Shown here piece by piece: positions 8,617 to 15,415 of a stretch of DNA of 64,000 bases (position 1 is the first letter of the stretch; each line of letters opens with the position of its first letter). The notes under the pieces are model-generated. The model saw only the letters and a program-made list of their open reading frames with translations, was not told where the DNA came from and did no database searches. The stretch is from Kocuria carniphila (GTDB lineage: Bacteria; Actinomycetota; Actinomycetes; Actinomycetales; Micrococcaceae): assembly GCF_004136555.1 (NCBI RefSeq), contig NZ_NOIT01000008.1:94972-158971 (forward strand), written 5' to 3'. The translations under genes were made by a program, and so were the position numbers.

Positions 8617-9084
8617 CTAGAGAGACGGACGGCGGCCACGTTGGCGAATCGTCCCGCCAGAAGTGACGACCGCAGAGCGCACCGTCTCGTCACCGACACC
8701 CAACTTGGCAGCGACCTCTTCGAGCGTCATGCCCTTCTCGTACAGCCGCGCAGCTTCTCGACGCCCGCGCTCATCCAGACCACGACGACGCACCGCGACA
8801 CCTGCCTGTGCAGCGAGCCGATGCACAGTCGTGCGATGTATCCCGAACCGCCGCACCAGCTTGTCGACCGGTACTCCCTTGGCGTACTGCTCCGCCAGCG
8901 CAGCCCGATTCGGGACACTCAAACGGGTTTGAGGACGAGGCGAATTCTTCGTGACCGGGCCGCGCACATCCTCGATAGGCTGACGCTCAGGACGCGACAC
9001 CGAGCGCCGCGTTCCCCTCAGAACCCGGCGAATCAGCGTCATGAGGGGCTTGCGCGGGTTTGAGAACCACCCAGCGAGGTGCAC
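8617..9084 (-). CDS. tandem helix-turn-helix protein, resolvase-like DNA-binding domain
   Basis: This protein of up to 155 residues has a basic N-terminus and two helix-turn-helix units: KGVPVDKLVRRFGIHRTTVHR (about 69-89) and KGMTLEEVAAKLGVGDETVRS (about 116-136). These match the HTH that follows the catalytic domain of serine recombinases, but no serine-recombinase catalytic region is encoded. It could be a stand-alone regulator of the island or the relic of a recombinase. The start is uncertain: GTG 9084 and ATG 9042 are both in frame, and neither has a strong ribosome-binding site. It is convergent with the 8067 gene. Confidence 0.65.
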   Translation of the reverse strand: MHLAGWFSNPRKPLMTLIRRVLRGTRRSVSRPERQPIEDVRGPVTKNSPRPQTRLSVPNRAALAEQYAKGVPVDKLVRRFGIHRTTVHRLAAQAGVAVRRRGLDERGRREAARLYEKGMTLEEVAAKLGVGDETVRSAVVTSGGTIRQRGRRPSL

Positions 9085-9093
9085 CTCAGGCGC

Positions 9094-9148
9094 AAGGCCC
9101 GAACCTTTATCGCACTGTTTTCATTGCTTGAGGTTCGGGCCTTTCTCA
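9094..9148 (+). terminator. long inverted repeat, terminator-like
   Basis: AAGGCCCGAACCT (9094-9106) is perfectly inverted at 9131-9143 around a 24-nt loop and followed by TCTC. The rest of the 9085-9311 spacer shows no gene. Confidence 0.5.
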
Positions 9149-9311
9149 TGCGCGACCAGGGTGCTCGCGCGAATTTTCAGCCCATGTTTATGGGTGGAAC
9201 CTTGCACGAACGACATGCCTATGACACTCGGATCAGAGCGTCAATAAGAAATCCCCATCCACAGGTGCGGATGGGGACTTCCTGATCTTCGAAGAAGACT
9301 TGGAAACGTAG

Positions 9312-9578
9312 CTAGAAGCTCAGGGCCATAGCTTTTTTCATGAGAGATTGAGAGGCGCCTTCAAAATAGTTGGCATGAGTAAATTTGATGGTCTCCAACG
9401 AGTCAGAGCCCACCAAGACCACATCAATCTGCGTCTCGTCCTGGTGCTGTTGCTCCATCGCGGAGTACGCAGTGGTTGCTCTGGCCACGTCAGAACCAAA
9501 GTCTTCTTGGTGCACCAACTTGCCGTGGGCATGGTCAAACACCAGCAAGAAGTGGCGAATGGGCTGCGCCTTAGCCAT
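9312..9578 (-). CDS. small partner protein of the RelA/SpoT-domain gene
   Basis: This 88-residue soluble protein begins MAKAQPIRHFLLVFDHAHGK and contains the strand IDVVLVGSDSLETIK (51-65). It begins 2 nt after the stop of the RelA/SpoT gene, and AAAGGA lies inside the end of that gene, so translation is coupled. Family not recognised. A short gene fused so tightly to a single-domain alarmone-synthetase homologue is the usual layout of toxSAS toxin-antitoxin pairs, where the small protein is the antitoxin. That role is inference; it could also be an accessory factor. Confidence 0.65.
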   Translation of the reverse strand: MAKAQPIRHFLLVFDHAHGKLVHQEDFGSDVARATTAYSAMEQQHQDETQIDVVLVGSDSLETIKFTHANYFEGASQSLMKKAMALSF

Positions 9579-9580
9579 AG

Positions 9581-10333
9581 CTAGATCCTTTCATCGAGGG
9601 GCAACTCCTGCTGCACCCCCTGGGCGGCACGAAGAACATGCATAGACCTCCGTGCCTCACTTAGAGTCTCACTGTACCTTTTTTGAAGATCATGTGGTAT
9701 GGGCTTCTTCATATCGGTCAAGAAGTAGATATCTGCCACTACGGCGAGGAACTCCTGGACTGGATGATCACCATCCTGCTTGAAGTTGCGTCCCAAATCT
9801 TTGGAGAACCCCTCTGAAGTCTCGGCCCACTCATGCATGGATTGAGTCCTTAACTGCACCTCAACGGGCAGCCCACTGGGTTGCGTCTTAAGGACTATAT
9901 GTACTGCCCTGTACCCCGAGATGCGGGGGATTTCCACGTAGTCAAGTACACGGAGTATTTGACTCTGGCGGCGATCCTTGATCGAAGCCTCGAACAGCCT
10001 AGGAGATTCTAGGTCATCAAGGACTACGCGGCAGCCACCGATGTCGTGCATCGTGAGGAGATTAAGCGTCGTCTCCCGCGCAGTGAGTTTCTCAATGATT
10101 GTGGGAACCTTCTTGAGTCTCTGAGACACCTTCACGGGCAGGCCAACATCCCGGGCATAGCGCCGCAACCAGTTGTTGACGTTCACAGTCGGAGAGCTGA
10201 AACATGCGCGGTACTGCTCCACTACTCGAAGAGCAAGCTCGTAATCGTGGTGGGGCAAATCTCCACGATGATAGGCGCGAATCCTGGAACCAGCTTTCTT
10301 CACTTGCTTGCGCGTGGGTAGCTGGTTCTGCAT
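9581..10333 (-). CDS. RelA/SpoT-domain protein, toxSAS-like
   Basis: This single-domain protein of about 250 residues starts at ATG 10333 (MQNQLPTRKQVKKAGSRIR). Synthetase-fold signatures are MHDIGGCRVVLDD, ISGYRAVHIVL and VEVQLRTQSMHEWAE, with the YRAVH tyrosine/histidine and EVQLRT glutamate that hold substrate in (p)ppGpp synthetases. No HD hydrolase, TGS or ACT domain is present, so it is not the housekeeping Rel. The opening resembles phage- and island-borne RelA/SpoT proteins, including toxic synthetases that pyrophosphorylate tRNA or adenosine nucleotides. A longer frame from TTG 10399 exists but has no ribosome site. It is followed after 2 nt by an 88-residue gene. Domain certain; toxin role inferred. 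Confidence 0.75.
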   Translation of the reverse strand: MQNQLPTRKQVKKAGSRIRAYHRGDLPHHDYELALRVVEQYRACFSSPTVNVNNWLRRYARDVGLPVKVSQRLKKVPTIIEKLTARETTLNLLTMHDIGGCRVVLDDLESPRLFEASIKDRRQSQILRVLDYVEIPRISGYRAVHIVLKTQPSGLPVEVQLRTQSMHEWAETSEGFSKDLGRNFKQDGDHPVQEFLAVVADIYFLTDMKKPIPHDLQKRYSETLSEARRSMHVLRAAQGVQQELPLDERI

Positions 10334-10514
10334 GTCCCAAGAGTAACCCGCAACGTCCTCGGAATTGTTGGGGGTGACCAAGCCCCCGCCGCACTGCAAT
10401 GAGCGGTTGGAGCGCTGATGGTTTGACGCGGTGCGATGCGGGACTGGGCAAGTGTAATTTTGATGCGCCGAGCCGTGGATCTTGCGCCAATGTCGCGATA
10501 ACCAGACCCATTCT

Positions 10515-11279
10515 TTACCCTAGGGCACTCACCAGCGCGGGTAGCGCCTGACCGGCCGTGGCACGCCAGGTGTGGTCCGCGCTGGCCGACACCTCCGAGA
10601 CCCGGGGGTTGATTTCAACAACGGGCACACCGCGTGCACCGGCGAAGTCCGGGATGCTCGCGGCGGGGTACACCAGGCCCGAGGTGCCCACGACCAGCAC
10701 GAGATCCGCTTCTTGCGCGGCCTCGACAGAGTCCTGGAACGCCCTCTCCGGCAGGGCCTCGCCAAACCACACGACACCGGGGCGGACCAGTCCACCACAC
10801 TGATGGCATGCGGGTGGGTCGAGCTGAGCCACGGGTTCCGTAATGGGCGGATAACCGGTGTCGGCGGGGGCACCGCAACCGGCGCAGCGCAGGGCGAAGA
10901 GGTCGCCGTGGACGTGGGCGAGAACCGTAGCGCCCGCCCGTTCATGCAGGGCGTCCACATTCTGGGTGGAAATTCGCAGATCGATACCGGGGCGAGCCTG
11001 CCATTGCGCAAGTGCCAGGTGACCGGGGTGCGGCTCGGTGCCGCGCACGAGGGACGCGCGCCACGCGTACCAGGCCCAACACTGGGCGGGGTCTTCCTCC
11101 CAGGCCTCCGGGGTGGCGAGTTCCACCGGGTCAAAACGCTCCCACAGTCCGGTCTGGGCATCGCGGAAGGTCGGAACACCGGACTCGACGGACATCCCTG
11201 CTCCGGTCAGAACCGTCACCCGCCGTGCCGAGCGGGCGAGGTCGAGGATTTCTGGGGGTACCCGATCGGAGGAAGGCAT
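10515..11279 (-). CDS. cobB: Sir2-family NAD-dependent protein deacylase
   Basis: This 254-residue sirtuin removes acyl groups from lysine using NAD+. NAD-binding motifs are GAGMSVESGVPTFRD (26-40) and TQNVDALHERAG (105-116); the catalytic histidine is H124 in HVHGD; two Cys pairs (CAGC near 132 and a later CHQC) bind zinc. WYAWR supplies Y71 and R74, the YxxR pair of class III sirtuins that favour succinyl/malonyl-lysine. TAGCCT ends 7 nt before ATG 11279, predicting a leaderless mRNA; the AGGAG there is too close to serve as a normal ribosome site. It is transcribed divergently from the acyltransferase gene. Confidence 0.9.
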   Translation of the reverse strand: MPSSDRVPPEILDLARSARRVTVLTGAGMSVESGVPTFRDAQTGLWERFDPVELATPEAWEEDPAQCWAWYAWRASLVRGTEPHPGHLALAQWQARPGIDLRISTQNVDALHERAGATVLAHVHGDLFALRCAGCGAPADTGYPPITEPVAQLDPPACHQCGGLVRPGVVWFGEALPERAFQDSVEAAQEADLVLVVGTSGLVYPAASIPDFAGARGVPVVEINPRVSEVSASADHTWRATAGQALPALVSALG

Positions 11280-11356
11280 GCTCCTCAGGCTAGATCATGA
11301 CCTCATTGCGACCCATGCAGCAGTATGTGATCCTCCCGGTGCGCCATGATGGATGT

Positions 11357-12568
11357 ATGCCACCGTCCGCAGCATCGCCGCCACGCAGCATGTCACAGCG
11401 CGTGAAGCAGAACGTGGCCCGGTTGGAATCTCCGGGTCGGATCCCCGGCATCGATCTGGCCCGTGGCTTGGCGATCCTGGGCATGTACGTGGCTCACCTC
11501 ACTGTGGTTACATCCCTGGAATGGTCCCGACCGCAGACCTGGCTCGGGGTGGTCGAGGGCAGGTCCGCCATTCTGTTCGCAACCCTCGCCGGTGTGTCCT
11601 TGGGGCTCATGGGCTCCAGGATGCGGGCGCAAGCCGGCGAACACGATGCGGCGCGCGCCCAACGCAAGCCCATCATGATCCGCGCGGTACTCATCTGGAC
11701 CCTCGGGCTGCTTCTGCTCAGCCTTGACATCCCTGTGTTCGTGGTGCTTCCGGCCTACGGTCTCCTCTTGATGATCGGCGCGTTCCTGGTCACATGGTCC
11801 GGGCGGGCACTCGCCATCACGGCGGCGCTCACGGCGGCTGTCGCGCCATTTGTCGTCGCGTTGATCGACAGCGGGGGCCAACCCGAACGGGGAAGTGCTG
11901 CGGAACTCGTCTCCGACGTGCTCGGGTGGAATTACCCCTTTGTGGTGTGGCTGGCGTTCGTGGCCGCGGGGATCATCGCGGGGCGGGTGATCCGCCGCGG
12001 AATCGGCCCCACGGTGTTGTTGCTCGTGTCCGGGGTGGCACTCTCGGTGCTCGGTTACGCGGTGCTCGGCCCGGTAGGCAACCAGGTGATTGCTCGCTAT
12101 GGGGCGGATCTCCCGGCCGGCTCGACCTTCTGGGCACTGTCGGTTTTTCGCGACGACCCCCACTCGAACGGGGTGGGGGAGGCGTTCGGCTCGGGAGGTT
12201 TCGCTCTTGCGGTCCTCGCGGTGTCCGTTCTCGCCGCGACGACGTCGCTGCGCTGGCTTCTGTGGCCGGTACGGGTCATCGGGTCCATGCCTTTGACGGC
12301 ATACACGGCGCACCTGCTCGTCTGGGGCATCTGGATCATGGTCACACCGGGAGTGGGTTCCGACATCCACCGGTTGCATGGATTCCTGGCGCTCGATCCG
12401 TTCTGGCCGATCACCCTGGGAGTCACGGCGGGCTGTATTGCCTGGACTTTGATCTGGGGGAAGGGTCCGATGGAGCAGCTCGTTCATGTGGTATCAACCG
12501 GGGCGGGGGAGCCCAGCGGGTTGGTTGATGGCAGCAGCCCCGCGCCGGGCAAGGAACGCGGACTATAG
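11357..12568 (+). CDS. membrane acyltransferase, HGSNAT/DUF1624-like
   Basis: This integral membrane protein of about 403 residues has around ten hydrophobic segments. The first domain carries RIPGIDLARGLAILGMYVAH, typical of the heparan-alpha-glucosaminide N-acetyltransferase/DUF1624-DUF418 group that acylates cell-envelope molecules across the membrane. A further motif, MPLTAYTAHLLVWGIW, lies near the C-terminus, as in DUF418 proteins. The substrate is unknown. Start choice is uncertain: ATG 11357 lies 6 nt after a weak CATGAT box, and earlier in-frame ATGs at 11297 and 11315 lack ribosome sites. Its last 6 bp overlap the convergent LLM gene. Confidence 0.75.
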   Translation: MPPSAASPPRSMSQRVKQNVARLESPGRIPGIDLARGLAILGMYVAHLTVVTSLEWSRPQTWLGVVEGRSAILFATLAGVSLGLMGSRMRAQAGEHDAARAQRKPIMIRAVLIWTLGLLLLSLDIPVFVVLPAYGLLLMIGAFLVTWSGRALAITAALTAAVAPFVVALIDSGGQPERGSAAELVSDVLGWNYPFVVWLAFVAAGIIAGRVIRRGIGPTVLLLVSGVALSVLGYAVLGPVGNQVIARYGADLPAGSTFWALSVFRDDPHSNGVGEAFGSGGFALAVLAVSVLAATTSLRWLLWPVRVIGSMPLTAYTAHLLVWGIWIMVTPGVGSDIHRLHGFLALDPFWPITLGVTAGCIAWTLIWGKGPMEQLVHVVSTGAGEPSGLVDGSSPAPGKERGL

Positions 12569-13537
12569 GGCAGCCACGGCACGAGCCAAACGGGCGTCCG
12601 AGTCGTACAGCGCGGCAACGTCAAAGGTGGACGCCGTGCTCATGATCTCGTCCGCACCGGTGCGCTCCAACAGGTCGCTGATCTCCCTCACGACCCGGTC
12701 CTCCGTCCCCGCGATGACGGTCGCTAGAGATTCGGCCACGTAGCGATCTTGCCGACCCGTGCGCTGGGTGGGGAGCGACGTCGTCGGCAGGAGCGGCGGG
12801 AAGGACCCGGTGAGGCGAGATTGGGCCATGGCCCAGGCTTCCGGCACAGCGAGTGCGCGAGCTTCCGAGGACGACTCGGCCACGAAGATTTCGGCAGAGA
12901 CAATTAAATACGGCTCGGCCTGTTGGGAGCTGGGGCGGAACTCGGAGCGGTACGCGTCGAAGGCCTCCGGGCCTGACCTGAGCAATGGCCCACCGACCAC
13001 TGCGGGCAGACCCAGCTCCGCTGCGATCTGCAGCCCGGTGCCGGTGCCCAGCACGAAGATTGGGATATGGCCGGTGTCGGCCGGGCGAATCGTGATGTTG
13101 CCCGCACCCGTCAAGTACTCACGGACCTCCTCGATGGCCGCCGCGAATTCTCGCGGCCGAGCCTGCAACGCGCCGAGTGCTTCGCGCACGGGTTTGGTGA
13201 AGCCCAGGGAGCGACCGAGCCCCAGATCGAAGCGCTCGCCGTGCAGGGCTGTGAGTACCGCGAATTCCTCGGCGACCAGGATCGGGCGGTGGTTGGGCAG
13301 CATTACTCCGCCGGACCCCACACGAATTGTGCTGGTGGCGGCGGCAACCGCCTGGGCAAGTAAGGCCGGGGTCCCCGAGGCGACCCCGGGAACTCCGTGA
13401 TGCTCGGACACCCAGAACCGCCGATACCCGGCCGCCTCTGCGCGCCGGGCTCGTTCCACCGTTTGGTGCAAAGCGGCGGAATCGGTGTGTCCCTGGCGGG
13501 TGCGGGACCGGTCGAGGAGCGAAAGTGGAATACCCAT
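12563..13537 (-). CDS. LLM-class flavin-dependent oxidoreductase (MsnO8-like)
   Basis: This 324-residue luciferase-like TIM-barrel monooxygenase has N-terminal IPLSLLDRSR, the flavin-region motifs RFWVSEHHG and RVGSGGVMLPNHRPILVAEE, and FDLGLGRSLG. These match the single-subunit MsnO8/LLM family, which uses reduced FMN supplied by a separate reductase. The substrate cannot be told. GTG 13540 and ATG 13537 are adjacent; ATG is chosen. The gene lies 56 bp downstream of pstS on the same strand and may be read with it, although no functional link is known. Confidence 0.85.
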   Translation of the reverse strand: MGIPLSLLDRSRTRQGHTDSAALHQTVERARRAEAAGYRRFWVSEHHGVPGVASGTPALLAQAVAAATSTIRVGSGGVMLPNHRPILVAEEFAVLTALHGERFDLGLGRSLGFTKPVREALGALQARPREFAAAIEEVREYLTGAGNITIRPADTGHIPIFVLGTGTGLQIAAELGLPAVVGGPLLRSGPEAFDAYRSEFRPSSQQAEPYLIVSAEIFVAESSSEARALAVPEAWAMAQSRLTGSFPPLLPTTSLPTQRTGRQDRYVAESLATVIAGTEDRVVREISDLLERTGADEIMSTASTFDVAALYDSDARLARAVAAL

Positions 13538-13593
13538 CACTCACAGAACACGGCCGCGTGGCCACTCATTCCGGGAACGCGGCATGGCGTGCA

Positions 13594-14727
13594 CTACCGC
13601 AGCGTGATGGAGTCCAGAGCCTCCTGAGCCTCCCTGGTGAGGTTTTCGGGAAGGGGCGCGCTCTTGACCGAGTCCCCCGCCAGCTGTTGACCCTCGGGGC
13701 TGACCACGTAATGCCCGAAGGTCTTGATCAGCTCCAGAGTTTGGGGGTCACTGTAGCTCGTGCAGAACACGTGGTATGAGGCCAGGACCACGGGGTAAGC
13801 GCCCGGCACGTCGGGGGTGCGGTCGATGTCCAGAGCGATGTCGTGTTCGCCGGTACCTTCCACTCGGGAAGAGACTCCCACGGCCGTGGCTGCGGTTTCG
13901 GCGGTCACGGGCACGTACTCATCGCCTACCTTCACCCTTGCTTTGCCCAGGGATTCCCCCACGAGGGAGTCGTCCGCGTACGTGATGGCGCCCTCGGTCT
14001 GGTTCGTCACGGTGACCACACCGTTATTGCCCTGGGCGCGCTCGCTGGGAAGCGAATTGGGCCAGCCGCCGTCATGCTCATCGGTCCACACCTCGGGCGC
14101 GGCGGCCTCAAGGTAGTCGGTGAAATTCTCCGTGGTCCCGGAATCATCGGCGCGGGCGACCGGGGTGATCACGCCGTCAGGCAGGCTCACATCCGGGTTC
14201 TGATTCGCGATGGCAGGATCGTTCCACCGCGTGATCTCGTGTCGGAAAATCTTGGCGATCGTGGGCGCGTCCAAGTTCAATTCCCGAATACCCGGGAGGT
14301 TGAAGGCCACGCTGATGGGGGAGATGTAGACGGGAATGTTGATGGCCCCGCCCGGACCGCAGGTGTCCGTGACCTCGGTCTGCTCTTCCTCATCCAAGTA
14401 CGCGTCCGACCCCGCGAAGTCCGTGCCACCGCCCGCGAGCGCGGAGCGACCCGCGCCTGAACCGGCTGACAGGTACTGCACGTTGGCGTTGGGGTACTTG
14501 GATTCGAACCCGGTCCGCCACGTTTGCATGGCCGCGTTCTGAGCCGATGAACCAATGCCCGTGAGGATGCCCGACAGTGAGGTGTCACCCTGTTCGGCGG
14601 CCCTGCGTTGTTCCTCACCCAAGGGGTAGTCGGAACCGCAGCCGGTCAGTGCCATTCCGGCGGCCAGCGCCAGCGCTCCGATTTTTGCGTAACTCGCTGT
14701 CTTTCGAGGGGCGCCTGTTCGGCTCAT
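13594..14727 (-). CDS. pstS: phosphate-binding lipoprotein PstS
   Basis: This 377-residue periplasmic-type binding protein delivers phosphate to the Pst ABC importer. The signal peptide ends in a lipobox, LTGC. Phosphate-site motifs include GIGSSAQNAAM, YLSAGSGAGRSA, TDFAGSDA and ARADDSGTTENFTDYL. ATG 14727 is chosen because GGAG lies 6 nt upstream; two earlier in-frame codons would make a poorer signal peptide. The permease and ATPase genes pstC, pstA and pstB are not next to it; the next gene on this strand is an LLM oxidoreductase. The phoU and senX3-regX3 regulators occur 47 kb away in the window. Regulation by phosphate is likely from the family; only one weak half-site (GGTGAAG, 14888) is seen upstream. 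Confidence 0.9.
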   Translation of the reverse strand: MSRTGAPRKTASYAKIGALALAAGMALTGCGSDYPLGEEQRRAAEQGDTSLSGILTGIGSSAQNAAMQTWRTGFESKYPNANVQYLSAGSGAGRSALAGGGTDFAGSDAYLDEEEQTEVTDTCGPGGAINIPVYISPISVAFNLPGIRELNLDAPTIAKIFRHEITRWNDPAIANQNPDVSLPDGVITPVARADDSGTTENFTDYLEAAAPEVWTDEHDGGWPNSLPSERAQGNNGVVTVTNQTEGAITYADDSLVGESLGKARVKVGDEYVPVTAETAATAVGVSSRVEGTGEHDIALDIDRTPDVPGAYPVVLASYHVFCTSYSDPQTLELIKTFGHYVVSPEGQQLAGDSVKSAPLPENLTREAQEALDSITLR

Positions 14728-15415
14728 CTTCATCTCCGCGACATGTTGAGGACAGAAGACCATGGTAAACACGCATGCGCCCAAGCCGCGCATCCCGGGC
14801 CCCTCCCCACGGGGCGCTCACGCTTGCGTAAGATTCCCTGGGCGGCGCGCAGGAGTGACTTTTTCTGTGGGTCTTTGGGGGGACGTAGGTGAAGTTGACG
14901 TGTCCCCTCTTTGCGCCACGGCGCACCGGGGGTTAGTAGGTGACACGTCCCCTACAGACCTCGAAACCCTGGTTGCTAGTGCAAACGGGCACCCCAGGGT
15001 TGAGGACAGCACGTGTGATGCGGTTGAAATCGTGCTGGCAACCGAGCGGAAATCATGCTTACATACTGTTGTTACTTCAAGTACCGGGAAGCAATCAATG
15101 GTTCTGGCCAGGGGGGCCCGAACCTGTCCTTCCAAGTACGGTGAACGCGTCGAAACGCTGGGGGGCGTGAAAGCGCAATTATTCACCCGGGAGTAACGCA
15201 TAGAAGTCATTGCGGGGGCTTTGGCTTCACCAGCGGATTGATCCGCACCGGCTCTGCCGGTGGACGCGCTCGCCGGGCTCGTGTTTCTTCGGGGGAAAAA
15301 ACATGAGCGCGGCGGGCGCCTTCCAATTGAATGGCCCATGTCTTGTCTCCAGCCGCCTCCGGCCACTCACACCCCCTTGCTTATGCGTGTCTGATCGCGC
15401 TGAGAGACTTTTGGC
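14728..15415 (+). other. long intergenic region between pstS and recQ
   Basis: No gene with a credible start is seen in these 688 bp. The region holds the divergent promoters of pstS and recQ. Two similar 14-mers are visible, TTGACGTGTCCCCT (14895-14908) and GTGACACGTCCCCT (14940-14953), 45 bp apart, which could be regulator sites. Confidence 0.5.

Noticed and set aside
7839..8699. Long minus-strand reading frame
   Set aside because: It runs through the end of the NTPase gene and the whole 8067 gene in antisense, has no ribosome site and no recognisable domain.
11393..12487. 364-codon minus-strand frame across the acyltransferase
   Set aside because: Extreme His/Arg/Asp content and antisense position mark it as a high-GC shadow.
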